Source: Sarocladium kiliense (lineage: Eukaryota > Ascomycota > Sordariomycetes > Hypocreales > Sarocladiaceae). Taken from it: a DNA stretch of 64,000 nucleotides. How positions within the stretch are numbered: position 1 is the first letter of the stretch; every line of letters begins with the position of its first letter. Positions 33,094 to 45,153 of this stretch are shown piece by piece. The notes below the pieces were generated by a model that did no database searches, was not told the origin of the DNA, and was given only the letters and a program-made list of their open reading frames with translations. Position numbers and translations under genes: made by a program. The stretch is taken from NCBI GenBank assembly GCA_030734395.1, contig JAUZTG010000016.1, positions 992,001-1,056,000 on the forward strand. Reading direction: 5' to 3'.

Positions 33094-34638
33094 ATGCCGC
33101 CTCAAATTAGGGGCTTCGGCGCCGGCCCTGGCGTCGGAGGTCCTTTTCACCAGCCTGGCTTCCCATCCCATGGGCAGCCTCAAGGTGGTCCGCTGGGCGC
33201 GAACCAATACCTCAACTCCAATGCCCTCAACTCTAACGCCCAGATCAGCCCCTTTGCTTCAAATGGCGGCGCCTTCGGAGCAGGTGGCCTGAACGGTACT
33301 GGCTCTGGCTTCGGCGATACAGGCTTCGGTAGTCAGAGTGCGAGGATGGGATTCGCGCACGGACCTGCGGCAGCGATGCAACAGACTCAACACGGGGCAC
33401 AAGGACAACACAACGTTCTCATGGAGCACCCTTCTATGAGGGCTCAACCTAACAAGGGCAGGATACGGGAGGTGTGGAAGCACAATCTCCATGAGGAGAT
33501 GGCAGTTTTGAGAGATGTGGTGGAGAAGTATCCTTATGTCGCTATGGTAAGTTAAATCCTTGCTCTTCCAGCTCGGCTCCTTGGACTAACGTGCGTGCAG
33601 GACACAGAATTTCCAGGTGTCGTAGCAAGACCAATGGGCGGCTTCAGGGGCAAGAGCGACTATCACTACCAATGTCTTCGTACAAACGTTGACATGCTGA
33701 AAGTCATTCAAATCGGCATCACGCTTTTCAACGAGGAGGGTGAAACGCCGCCCGCTCGGCCCTCTTCAGATGCAGAGTTCGGGATGGTGGCAAGGAGAAA
33801 CAATCAGCAAGGCCCTTTCCCATGCTCCTGGCAATTCAATTTCAAGTTCTCCCTCAAGGACGACATGTACAACGAGAAGTCGATCGAATCACTTCAGCAG
33901 GCCGGCATCGACTTCAACCTTTTGGACCGTGATGGTATCGATCCTCATGACTTCGCAGCCCTCCTCATCCCGTCAGGCTTGGTCTGCTTCCCCGAAGTTC
34001 GCTGGATCAGCTTCCACGGCGGTTACGACTTCGGATACCTGACCAAGCTGCTTGTCTGCACGATGCTGCCGAATGACGAGCTTGACTTCGATCAGAAGAT
34101 GAAGCAGTACTTCCCCAACACTTACGACGTCAAGCACTTGATGAAGCATGCCATCAGGTTGCACAACTCCGGCCTACTTAGCCCGAATGATCCCAGTAGC
34201 ACTGAGATCCTCCAAAAGTTCGAACACAAGTCCGGTCTTGAGAATATTGCCGAGACATTGAAGATCAAGCGCGTCGGCACTGCTCATCAAGCCGGTTCAG
34301 ATTCCTTGCTCACAGGCAAAGTCTTCTTTCAAATGCGAGACAGAATCTTCAACGGCCATATTCCTGAAGAGCACGTAGGCAAGATCTGGGGTCTTGGCAT
34401 TCCAGATGGCCTAGTTCTAGCGAGCATGCTGAACAACCAGGGAGGCCAGGGACAGCAGGAGAACGGCACTCCTAGCACACCGAACACGGGGAGCGTTGGT
34501 CTCGCTACTACACCAGGCCCGCAGCACCATCAACAGCAGCAACAACATCATGGTGCGAATGGGATGGGCGGCCATGCAGGACCCATGACACCGAGTGGAG
34601 GAGGTGGCGTGTTCGGAAGCTTTGCTTTCAACAGGTGA
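33094..34638 (+). CDS. POP2: CCR4-NOT deadenylase Pop2/Caf1
   Basis: Pop2/Caf1 is a 3'-5' poly(A) exonuclease of the CCR4-NOT complex, active in cytoplasmic mRNA decay. Exons 33094-33546 and 33601-34638 encode 496 residues. The DEDD-h active site is complete: Asp152 and Glu154 (Asp-Thr-Glu-Phe-Pro-Gly, right at the start of exon 2), Asp294 (Gly-Gly-Tyr-Asp-Phe-Gly-Tyr), His380 and Asp385 (His-Gln-Ala-Gly-Ser-Asp). The N-terminal 110 residues are Gly/Asn/Gln-rich and the C-terminus is Gln/His/Gly-rich, as in other moulds. The start at 33094 gives the N-terminus usual in related fungi. An in-frame extension upstream from 32839 is possible (see findings). Confidence 0.95.
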
Positions 34639-35726
34639 TGAGTCTGGAGCGGCAGAGGAGCTTGGTTTTACCTCCACTTTGAGCCGTCAGCTTTGGTACT
34701 GGAATAAACTAAGAACTCAGCAACACCTTGTGCCTTTCAAACGTTCTCTCAGCTACCCTCGTTGATCCCACACGGCTTCACTGCCTGCATTGTTTGGGGA
34801 TCTAAAGTGGCACTGCGTGTGTTTGCTGTATTCTTTAAGTGAGAGTTGGATGATTCCAACCTCTGGACGTCTTGGAGTTATTGTTTCGCTGGTTCCTGTT
34901 TTGGTTTTGCCGTTCAATCGCTTACTCTTCCCAGTTGTCCATTTCTTGATCCCGCTCATTTTCGCGGCTGTATTGGTTAGGGATAGGTGCTGCGGACGCG
35001 CGCAATAGCGAAATGGGGCGGAAAGTAGGGTGTCTGGGGGGTTTTCGAGTTGTAAGATCGGGAGGGGTGTGATAGAATACTGTTAGTTGTCCCACGATAG
35101 GTAGGAAGCCAAATACAAGCATGACTCAATACGAGAATTTATTCTTGTACGTTCGTTTCGTGTAATTGATTGCACCTAAAACTCCATGCTATTGATGCCC
35201 AAGCTGTCATGCCTTGTGAACGCCTTGTCCCAGCCCTATGATTGGTGTCCATCACAGAGCCCATACGTGTGGCAACCTCCCACTTCACCCAGAGGGTTCT
35301 CGTGATACAGAACGATTGAAAGTTCCTCAAGAGTCTCCAATAGCCTTTGACCTCTCGAATTTGCTGAAAGACATAGGCTTAACATTGTCCTCCCTCTGTC
35401 TAGCCACCTCGTGGGTGTAGATTGCGGCGGGTATTCAGTTCAATCCGCTATCGACACCTATCATGTCGAAGTCGCCTCCCGACAACGAGACTCTGTATGC
35501 TCCGCGCCTCTCCACGGATGCTGCCAGAAGTCCAACCCTTCGTGGATATGGCTTGAAGAAGGTGTGTCGTTTAGCGCACTGATACGTGCCTGTCCAACAA
35601 TTACTGAGGAACTTTGAGTAGCGGATGGGATGCTGAGATCGTGATGATGGTGCTCTGGTCTTTGGTTTTGTGATTTCACATTTTGGTAGATAGTTAATGT
35701 CTCAACAAAGAGCTGCGATGAGCTCT
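34639..35726. other. Convergent intergenic region
   Basis: 1.1 kb between the stops of POP2 and GID9. No frame over about 86 codons; nothing recognisable. Probably 3' UTRs. Confidence 0.55.
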
Positions 35727-37031
35727 CTAGGTGATGTAGACCTTCTTGAGCACTTCGATGGGGTATATCTGGCCCGTCTCATCCTTGACTTGGCCGGCCG
35801 GTAGACCGGATTTGCGAGCCTGCTCCTCAAGGCGCTCCTTGCCGACAGCTCTCCCGTTGGGCAGCAGTCGCAAGTTGTGCTCAATATGGCTCTGCGTGTG
35901 GTGTGCATATGGGACGTTGCGTGCCAGCTCGTTGAGTTCTGTGGAGCAAATGGGACAGACCCCTTGGCCGAGCGTAGAAAGCTGGTTGCGATGAGACTCA
36001 GAAGAGTGACACGCTGGGGTCTTAAGAGCTGACAAGCCAGAAGAGAGGGCGACGTGAAGCAACGGAATGGAAGGAAGGCCAAGCAGGTTATTATGAGTCT
36101 CGGTAAAAATATCGGCAAGCTCCCTCCAGCGTGATGCCCTGAATAGATGTGCATATGGAGGGGCTGGCTTGTCAGGACGGTAAGCAAGGAGTCCTCCAGC
36201 TTGCTGAACTTCTTTCGGGAATGTGGCTTTGTATGGAACCAGGTGCTTCTGGGCGTGCTTGATAGCCTCGAGATACGATTGCGTCCGAATGAGGTCGATA
36301 TATTGCTGATATCGAAGCATGAACTCAAGCTTGCTCTGTAGTCTGGTCAGTGTTGTAATAAACCTCAGGGCGAATTTTGTTCGTCCTACCTCCATCTTTC
36401 GTAGCTCCTTCTTGTTCTCGGTGCACCACACAAGTGCTTCTGTCACTCTCCCGACCATGATGGCCTCCCGGATTTTGCTCATGTTTGCGAATGTTTCGAC
36501 ATCCACGAGTTGTTCCATTCCCTTCTCGCGAGCCAGATCTCGTGCGCTCTCGTTGTAACCTCGTCGCAGTAGATAGTCAGCAAGCAGGCGGTCGAGTCTG
36601 CGTCGACTCCATGCCTCATATTTGATATCATCAACGGTCCTGAGGGTGTACAGATCGTCTATGTGATTGATACGTGCATCAACTTGATCATGTAGCCGCG
36701 CCTCTTCCTCAGCTTGGGCCGTGAGCTTGCGCTTGGTGCCCTGCATCTTCGCGAGAAGGGCATCGAGATTCTTCAGGACATCTTCTTGGGAAGCACGGCC
36801 GGAGACAGCTGCCGTCGCGCAATCTTTGAGCTGGGTTTTCAGAGCTGTTGTATCTTTCTCAATGGTAAAGTGAGCTGATCGAAAGTTTTTGCGTAGGAGT
36901 TCGTTGGGAAGTCGCAGAAGTGGTTGGTCCTATGGGAGCTGGTCAGCGATGCCAGACAAGATGGGGTAGAAGCGCCATACGAGGAGCAGATGCTCGGCAT
37001 GTTTGATCTTTGACTCTCCGAGGTCGGCCAT
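35727..37031 (-). CDS. GID9: GID E3 ligase subunit Gid9/Fyv10
   Basis: Fyv10/Gid9 (animal MAEA) pairs with Gid2 to form the catalytic core of the GID/CTLH ubiquitin ligase, which degrades gluconeogenic enzymes when glucose returns. Exons 37031-36981, 36929-36390 and 36335-35727 encode 399 residues. In order: a helical N-terminus (Asp-Gln-Pro-Leu-Leu-Arg-Leu-Pro-Asn-Glu-Leu), a LisH-like helix pair at about 129-152, CTLH at about 163-197, CRA-like helices, and the degenerate RING (Cys-Pro-Ile-Cys at 324-327, later His-Thr-Gln-Ser-His and Leu-Pro-Asn-Gly-Arg). Intron 2 (36336-36389, 54 nt) is in frame and free of stops, so an unspliced frame is also open; removal restores Lys-Met-Glu-Ser-Lys-Leu-Glu-Phe-Met-Leu-Arg, as in relatives. 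Confidence 0.95.
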
Positions 37032-38797
37032 CTTGACGTCAAGAGTCGTACCACGAAACAGGACGATGTTTCTCAGCGCACCGGAGTGTCCAAAATCTGG
37101 AAGGATAAGGTTGGTGTTTAGTTACGAAGGTATGAAGTCGGTAGCGGTTGAGACAGGTGACGGCGGAGCTGTGGTATCGATAAGCCGGTGCCTGCTACCC
37201 TACATTCGAGGTGATCTGGAGCCATGCTTCTACATACCTAGCATAATGCTAGGTAATCCTACGCTCCAAGCCCGACAATATATTTGGGCTCACTACTCTA
37301 GGATGTGATAATCAGGCAATTCAAGTGGACTTATGCTCTGACCTGTTGTTGACGTGATTTGATTATCTACATGATGGCTGAAGCAATATCATGGTGGGGC
37401 TGCTCATACCTAAGTGGATTCGGACTCAGCGTCCAGGCCGACTCGCTACGAGGTTGAATTTAAGATATTGATATCCATGTCATAACAAGTACCTGGCGTT
37501 GCGTAGACGGTACCTTATCTACGCAATCTCTTGTATGTTCAAGGTCAGCAGTTCTGCCATGTCTCACCCAGAAGCACCTTCAAGTTGTCAAGTGATGCCT
37601 TGGGCCAACCTGCAAGTCTCGAGGGTGTCGTCCACGATGCCCTGATTCGACCCGTCCACCTTATGTAAGCGAAACGGCAACCGACACCGAACCCAGCTGC
37701 TGCCTCAGGCAATCAAAGCCCCCCTCCTCTCCCTTCAGCCCATGATTCAGGTACTGAGCCACCGCCCACCCTCTGCGCCATCCTCATGCACGTGTTCACC
37801 TCTTCCCCCCATCCGCGTGACCCAGAGCCGGCACCCAAGCACTCAGAGCGTCCAGGCCATCACGACTCTATCGTCGAAAGTCACCCCTCGACCTGCTTAT
37901 TCTCATAATCTGATCGCATCGACGCCCTTTATATCCTGACATCTTTCTCAAGCACTTGTGCCCTCCAAATTCCGATTTTCCTGGCGGCCGCAAGCCTTAC
38001 TCGCGCCTCCATCTACACGACGCTGCAGCTCCGCTGAGAGAGACGCGGCGCGATATCACGAGATCTCGAGAATCCCAGAACACGTGAGTGCGAATCTCGT
38101 GATCTGGCGAACTGGGGTCCCGTCCCCGAAAGCACATGATCTAGCCGGTATGTCGCCTTGCAGTCCACATTATGCCATCTTTTTGATGAATGTGACGAGT
38201 TACGCGATGACTTGTCGCGATGCAAATTCTCATCGTTGATCCCTTTCCTTTCTCCCTCGCCATCATCTCGTTGCGCATCTAAGATGCTTTTCCGCCTCCC
38301 GCATCGCATCGCATCGCAACTTACCGTGGTTTCGTGTACGGCGATGGCTTCTGCATCTTCATGACATCCGTCACTGGACAGAAGAGAGTTCTTCTGCGCC
38401 TGCGATGCACTTCGTCCCGTCGTTTACGACGGGCACCGCGTGCCGTGTACAGTTGATTCACCCTAGCTTCAAACTCGGCCGCCTACTTGGCACAGCAGAG
38501 ATAGTCAGTCCCGTGATCAACGGCATGTCTCTTAGATCCGGTCGCATCACTGCTAGACTGCCCATGCTGCGGACGGCCTTTATGGATATTTCTCGAGCGA
38601 GAGTCCAGGTTGTCGGAACCCTGTCGAGCGGCATGGACCACTCTGGATGAGCCTCAACGCTGCATGAGTGGAATAACTCATATCCACCAGTGACATAGAC
38701 TGACATCGTTAATAGTCTTCAGTAACCATATACGAGGCATTTCCTAAGCTACCCCCTCAGCCAATATCCTGAGCCTGGTCGGGATCAAGTCAGGAGA
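37032..38797. promoter_or_regulatory. Divergent promoter GID9 / CBF1
   Basis: 1.77 kb between the starts of GID9 (-) and CBF1 (+). Two CACGTG E-boxes lie at 37789-37794 and 38091-38096, about 1.0 and 0.7 kb before the CBF1 start, on the CBF1 side. A (GCATC)3 run is at 38301-38315. The stretch from about 37.7 to 38.8 kb has the CT-rich look of a long leader with several short upstream frames. No gene is recognised. Confidence 0.45.
38301..38315 (+). repeat. (GCATC)3 short tandem repeat
   Basis: Three perfect GCATC units in the presumed leader of CBF1. The same unit occurs four times at 49633-49652. Confidence 0.8.
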
Positions 38798-39946
38798 ATG
38801 GCGGACATTATGGCTGATACCCTGAACGATCAACCTGATCTCTCTGCCTTGACTGGTTCTCCGGGCCAAAAGAGGAAGCGTGACAGTGCCAGCCCTGAGA
38901 CACAGCGTGCAAAGCGCTCAGCACCAAATGCAAACCTGTCAGCTGCCGACTTCATCGAGAATGCCATAGAGGCAACCCACGCCGCGGCTGCCAACGGTGT
39001 GAACGTGGCCGATTTCAATGCCCTCCAGCAGGCTGCTGCCGGTGGTGAGCATCATGGCAACGAGCACCATGAACATCATGAGCACCAAGATGCACACAAC
39101 CACCACAATCCGGAGCACCACGTGCAGGAACACCATGTTCCCGAGGGTCATGGCGAGCAGAATGGAGGGGAGCCGCACGACCTGTCTGACAGCGGCAATG
39201 CTACGAGCACTGCCCAAGCAGCCCTGGGCATGTATCCTACTCTGCACGTTCCGTCCTCTACGGAAGAGCAGTTTGCTGCACAGGTTGCGGCCGAAGGCGA
39301 CCAGCATGGGCATGACAATTCCTTCAATCCAGATGTGACGCAGCCAGATTCCCTGCTGGATGACGGCGTTGGCACTCAACAGGATCCCAACGGACTGCAT
39401 GGCCAAGCACCTCGTTATGCAAACCAGCCGGGCGCTCGAAAGCCAACAGTCGGCTCCGAGGAGTGGCACAAGATGAGAAAGGATAATCATAAAGAGGGTA
39501 TGTTTCATGGTTCTAAGCAGAACGTGGCTTGTGACTAATGAATCATTGCAGTTGAGAGAAGGCGTCGTGAAACGATCAATGAGGGCATTAACGAGCTCGC
39601 TAAAATTGTTCCCGGCTGTGAGAAGAACAAAGGCTCTATCCTCCAACGTGCAGTCACTTTCATCTCTCAGCTCAAGGACAATGAGCAGCAAAACATCGAG
39701 AAGTGGACGCTTGAGAAGTTGCTTACTGAGCAGGCTATAACAGAGCTCAGCCAGTCAAACGATAAGCTCAAGGGTGAGTGCGAACGCCTCTACCGGGAGC
39801 TCGAGACATGGAAGCGTATCGCGCAGAACGCTGGTCTCGAACCACCACAGCCTACCAAGGAGGAACCATCTTCAACCACGGCGACGGCATCAACCGCGTC
39901 AGCGGTGCCTGCTGGCGCAGCAGGGGACCCGTCGGTTGCAAGCTAG
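38798..39946 (+). CDS. CBF1: bHLH-zipper factor CBF1
   Basis: Cbf1 binds CACGTG; in yeast it serves both centromere element CDEI and promoters of methionine/sulphur and respiratory genes. Exons 38798-39497 and 39552-39946 encode 364 residues. The basic region and helix 1 (Lys-Asp-Asn-His-Lys-Glu|Val-Glu-Arg-Arg-Arg-Arg-Glu-Thr-Ile-Asn, residues about 227-242) are joined across the intron and contain the His/Glu/Arg residues that read CACGTG. The loop and helix 2 follow (Gly-Ser-Ile-Leu-Gln-Arg-Ala), then a leucine zipper to about 325. A His-rich run (about 85-118) separates the N-terminal Lys-Arg-Lys-Arg signal from an acidic Gln/Asp-rich region. A GTGAGT inside exon 2 is not used, since the zipper reads through it. 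Confidence 0.93.
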
Positions 39947-42900
39947 CAGCTTTTCACGATCGGAGTCGCCCCTCCCGATCACGACCCAACCCTCCCCATG
40001 GCATGACACGACTCGGAGGCACCTATACCCATAAACTTGATTTGGACGCTGTTTTGGACTCTTTCTACGTTATTTGCTTGTCTCAGCTTAATGGTCTCAA
40101 GGGTAACGGTCAGCATGTTAAATTCGTGTTTTACTTCCTTTCCTTTTGGTATGTTCGTGGCAATCATTTGCTGTGCATCATTTGTATTTTCCCAGTCTTG
40201 GCCCAAACGTGCCACCTCAGAGACCCCACTGCGTGGGAACATGCAGGTGGCGCAATGGTGACAGTGCACATAGCGGCAACAAGCAAACTCCCGATGCCCG
40301 CCGCTTGCTTTACGGTGTTTCGGCAAGTCAGTGCCTGGCCGCCTGCAAATTTCAAGAAGAGTCATTGCCCGTGCGGCAATATCGACAACGATCTTGGCGC
40401 ATGATCGGTGGTTAACCGGCGCACTAATGCATTCCATCAGAAGTGTCTTGACACAATACGGAAGGCGTTGCGTTGGGTGCTTGAGAAGAGGAATTGGATG
40501 GGGCGAGGATGTATAGTCTCCCTAGCTGAGACCGCCTCCCAGCGTTCTTAAGACACACATCATCTTGCTCTCGAAATGGACGGCGCGTGGTGTGTAGCGA
40601 TCGTGTGCTCCGTACTCCATTCTGATCCATACGCCCCACCTCACCAGGAGATTGATAGTGAAGATATCATCGACACTTGTGTATGTGTGACGAGCAAACT
40701 GAGTCAAGCACTGTTGTCTTGTGGCTTTTGTTTTCCGGCCCCGTTCCCTTAGCTGTCATAAGCTTTCAAACTAGGAATGTTGGCCACTTGCAAAGAGGAT
40801 CCACGCTCGCACACCTAAGTCAGATGGTGATCTTTGTATTGATATTCATAACATTTGCTGCAAGACACCTCTATCGTCCTGGGCAACCCTCACCCATCCT
40901 ATACATCTGGCGTTTAATTGTAGCTCTGTGCTTTTCGGACTATGTCGTTCCGCCTCGTTGATGTGAAACATGGAGATTTACAACTGCCGAAGGGATGCTT
41001 GCGCGATGATGGGTGACTGCACAGACGGCTAATGCCATCCCTCTGCATTGGACGTGGACTCTTGCCAGCCAGCCACGGCACCACCGTGCTCACATGCAGC
41101 CAGCCGTGCATAGACAGCAAACAGCCATGGTGACCAGCCTTCTGCTTCTGCTGATCACCGCCCCAAAGGGGTCAGATTGGCATCCGAGTGCCCCATTCAG
41201 CCCCAGACCACTCTGTTTCCTAAGCCTCAAGGATGAGGTATTCCAAGAATAGCGCGTGGCAGGGATTGGGGTCCTCATGACCGCTTCATCTTTTCCAACC
41301 CACCCCCTGTTGCCCATGGAGACTTCGTAGAGAGACGCACCAGCAAAGCGTGATCACCATGAAGCCAAGACGGAAATCTAATGTGAGATGGCCCGCAGCA
41401 GGTACGCGAGGCCGTGGGCCGTGGGTCGCCTTTGGAAAGAAAGGGCTATCGCTGCGTATGTTGATTCATGTCCAGACATCTGCCCGTGACGCCCTGGCAC
41501 ACTCTGTGGACCACCGTCCCGTCCGACGGATCCTTCTCCCCCCGAAGAGTCTGCCCGATGGCTTGCCCTTCATGTCTCTTGGCGCAAGCCTTCATGCAGC
41601 TAGCCCAACCCGGCTTCAAGAACCTAGACCATAGATATCAATGGAGCGGACCGCGCGTATCCTCATCTCTCACGTCCCTCTAACCCTTTCTCTCTCGATC
41701 CGGGTGCCAGAATAAGACACCCTTTTCAGTCTGGAACCAGGATCAGTGGCTACACTGCTGGAACTTGGAGTAAGTGATACCTACTCTAAATACCGTTAGC
41801 TAGTAAAGTTATTGAACACTGTGGTTTGGAGCGACTAATGATGAATTAATCACTTTGGCATCCAGATCCGGGGAGAGGGGGGGGGGGGCGAGGGGGCAGG
41901 ACGAAAGTCCTTTGCCGCGGTCCCACTCCTTTTCTGCCTACCGGATCGCGAAATCTGACATCTCAGATCCTGTGTCAGGGGGTGGTCTAGCCTTGGAATC
42001 AATCTATTGGCCTTCACCCTGAGTGTTTGCTCCATTCTTTCCCGCCACCGTCTCAATAGCAAAACCACTAGCAAGCATTAGGCACCGAAGGCATGTAGTA
42101 GGGAGGGCCAAGAAGTCTAGTATGGTGACACGGCTTATGGGAAGATAAGAAGGGCACTGAGTGTGAGCTTGTGAAGACGAGAAGCTGGGTTTGCCGCACG
42201 CAAGTTCTGAATACCATTAAGTGCTGCGCTTGAAGGACACGCTGAGAAGAGAAGGAAAGCATATGTTTCAGAACCAGGGGTAGTTAGCAAGTAACATCGA
42301 ACTGAAAACAAGAAGCCCTGAAATTCACAATATCCACCCATATGCACTCATCAAGTTGTCATCATGTACCAACAGACTCCCCCGCGTCACCCCTCAGCCG
42401 CCTAAGTGCTAGCCAGGGGTTGGTGTAGTGTAAGGTGCTGTTTATGCCCAAAGCTGAGGAGCCTGCCTGCCTGGTAGGGTCGTAAAGTCATCGAAGGCCC
42501 TCCCTGCCGCCAGGCTAATCAAGGGATCATTTCCTCCAAGGACCAACTTCTTTCCGTTCCGTGCGTTGCCGCTTGTCAGCCGTGGTTTGAATTTCAAATA
42601 GTCGTCACCAAAGTCCGTCAAATTGCCCATTTCTCTCACAGAAGTCACTGCACGCCCTTCAAATGCCTGTGTCCAAACAGCGGACCGGATTGAGAAGCCG
42701 CCCCTGCAAGCCTGTAGTTCATATCATGGAAATCGTTGCAACTGAGAGTGAATTTCCACGTGTTCAGAAGGAGAAAATCGAAGTAAGAGATTGAAACAAA
42801 GTACCAAAAGCAGAAGCATAAATAGCAGGAAGCTCAATGGCCCGTGTGTGTGCGCTAGAAGGACTGTGCAAACATGGTTGAAGCTTTTGAATCGAAATAG

Positions 42901-43206
42901 CCGCCCCCGCCGTCACGCCACAAGTAAATAGTATTATCCTTCTAGACCTCGGCTGGATAACAATTCGGAGAAGTGGACCAACTAACTTCATGCTACTGCA
43001 GCTCGTCAACTGACCCAGACCCGGCTAAGAGGGTGTGATCAACTGGGGGAAGATCGAAGACATATTGAAGTCCAGGGTGTGGTGTTGAATAATTTGACAG
43101 GATCCTAGGATCCAGGTTCATCAGGGTTCTTGCTGGAGGACGTATCCCAACGAAGATTGATCTTGGAATTCCAGTAGACATCATGGGAATGCTGTCCTGC
43201 CAACCA
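39947..43206. other. Convergent intergenic region (3.3 kb)
   Basis: Between the stops of CBF1 (+) and the DUF2841 gene (-). A 208-codon frame (39778-40404 +) begins inside the CBF1 exon in another frame and is a shadow. Other frames stay below about 100 codons and lack family features. It contains a G12 tract with neighbouring G runs at 41870-41896. No RNA gene was recognised. Confidence 0.5.
41870..41896 (+). repeat. G-rich tract, potential quadruplex
   Basis: GGGG, then twelve consecutive G (41877-41888), then GGGGG within 27 bases. Runs of this density can fold into a G-quadruplex on the plus strand. It lies in intergenic DNA, over 1.3 kb from the nearest coding end. It could also be a sequencing-length artefact. 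Confidence 0.6.
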
Positions 43207-45153
43207 TTAACCGTGATGGCGAGGGTCAGAATCCATAGATTGATCAGCATCTCGGAGACCAGCCGCATCCGCTGGTGTATACGGATAAGCGTGTGGCTGA
43301 GTTCCAGCACCAGGAGCCATTTCGGGTTGTCGAAACATAGAGCTCGGGTCGTAAGTAGACCGAGGCAAGCCATCGAAGCTGTTGGAAAGGTACGCTTGGT
43401 GCTCAGTGGGCGGCAGGGGCACTGGAGCCGCGTTGGCATATGCGTGAGGATCTGCGTGTGTCGGTTGAGCTGCGTAAGGGTAGCCCTGATTCGGATTGGC
43501 TGCAGTCGACACTGGCTGCCACTGAGTCGAGAAAACCGGGTTGGCTCCGGGGGAGTTGAAGTTAGAAAATAGTGAACCTCGACGGTCACCTGCAGCAGGA
43601 TTGTGGACCATATCCACGGGAATTGAGGGGTTCACAGCAGCCTGGGAGTGATGTGGCATGCTGGTTTCGTCGAAATGGTGCGGCTGATGGGGTATGTAAT
43701 CCAGCATCTGCCCGTGCTGTGTCGCGAAGGAAGCAGTCCTCATGGGCAGGTTGCCGACCAGAGAGCCACCGGTTGGCACCATGGGGCTACGATCTTCCCT
43801 CATTACATGAGATGCTCGGGATACTCGGGTTGGTGACATGGCCTCCTCGTCATCGCGATTACCTCTTATTTCATCGTCGGACGCTTGGCTCGTGGAGGTA
43901 CCGTCATCGGTCGCCACGAACACTTCTGAGTTGCTGTCTGTATCAAATGATTAGTAGTTGAGCCTAGTCTGTAATTCCAGTGGACTGACCAAGCATGCCA
44001 TCTTTGCATCGCTCCTCCATCCTCGCAACACGAAAGATGTCGCCGATAAAGGGTTTCTTCGACGAGTTGGCCTCGGACTCAGCGAGCCAGCCGGAAAGGG
44101 CCTCCCAAGTAGCATCTTCGAGCTTCTTCACATTTATGTTGAGCTTCTGAAGATCGGGAAGCTGGTTCTTGGTAGGTTCCACCGCAAGCCGTAGAATGTG
44201 GATTAGTAGATGAACGCGTTCTATTGAGGAATGGTCAGTAATAAAGTAGCAAGCATGGAAGGCTTCAGCAGACCTCTCTTGTACAGATGGTCGGGTTCCT
44301 TGTGCCTCACGCGCTCCTCTTTCGAGACACCCCAGGGCTTTGGCCACCAGTCGGGGGCTCTCTCATCGCTTCCAGTGTACGGGTGAGTCGACTGCTTCTT
44401 TGGCGCAAGAACCTTGACCCAGGCTTTTGCAATCAGCTTGCAAGCAGACTGTTGGCAGCTCTTGAAACGTTGCTCATAGAAATCATACACCGCCTGAGAG
44501 TCCCCGATCTTCAGACCTCTCCGAGGATTTACAGACATCGTTTCTTCTTGATCATCGTCTCGGTGGTATGGGCGCGCCCGCTGCCTCTTGCGAGCAGACG
44601 CTGGTGTAATGTCCCAGTCATCTCTGCCACCTGGCGGCTGACGACGTCGCTCGATAGGCCGATCTTGACTCTCACCTATCTGACGGGCGTAATAGTTTGA
44701 AGCCGTACTGACGGTCGCCACAGGCATCGCTTGGCCATCTGTGCATGTTGTTAGTGGAATGGCAGCTCCTCACATCATGCGGACGTACTTGGGTCAGGCT
44801 GTCGAGAGATTTGCTGAAACTTCTCTGCATTGAAAAACGAACTCTCTGCATCATCGTGACTCAGCCGTCCAGGACTGAAAAAGGTGGTGACACCGCCGTC
44901 ATGGCCACGAACGGCTACGAAGTACTGGTCGCCAGGTATCGCACAGTACACATTCAGTGCCTCTGCAATCTCCTAAGGATATATTAGTCCTTGCTTGCCA
45001 GGCGCTTCGAAAGGAACCTCGATCACTAACCATGAGTCGGTGTCGACGAGGAGGCTCCGTAGCGTCAGGAATGCGACCATCCTCGCGGAAAGGAGCGTAC
45101 CTCCCCGACTGATAGTGGTGTCGGGGAATATCCCCAGGCCACTCTTGTACCAT
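43207..45153 (-). CDS. DUF2841 domain protein, 5 exons
   Basis: Exons 45153-45031, 44972-44789, 44738-44274, 44220-43990 and 43937-43207 encode 577 residues. The DUF2841 region spans about 180-334: Asp-Ser-Gln-Ala-Val-Tyr-Asp-Phe-Tyr-Glu, then Gln-Gln-Ser-Ala-Cys-Lys-Leu-Ile-Ala-Lys-Ala-Trp, then Pro-Asp-Trp-Trp-Pro-Lys-Pro-Trp-Gly, then Lys-Glu-Pro-Asp-His-Leu-Tyr-Lys-Arg, and across intron 3 Glu-Arg-Val-His-Leu-Leu. The C-terminal 240 residues are disordered and Pro/Gln/His-rich. The N-terminal 100 residues have a compact look with no domain I can name. A Lys-Arg-Gln-Arg patch near 153 may be a nuclear signal. Intron 3 uses the weak donor GTCTGC but is required for phase. The family is mould-specific and its role is not established to my knowledge. 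Confidence 0.85.

Noticed and set aside
39772..39780. GTGAGT donor inside CBF1 exon 2
   Set aside because: Reading through gives a continuous leucine zipper in frame; no matching acceptor improves the model.
39778..40404. 208-codon plus-strand frame overlapping the end of CBF1
   Set aside because: It is the +1 shadow of the CBF1 last exon run into the 3' UTR.
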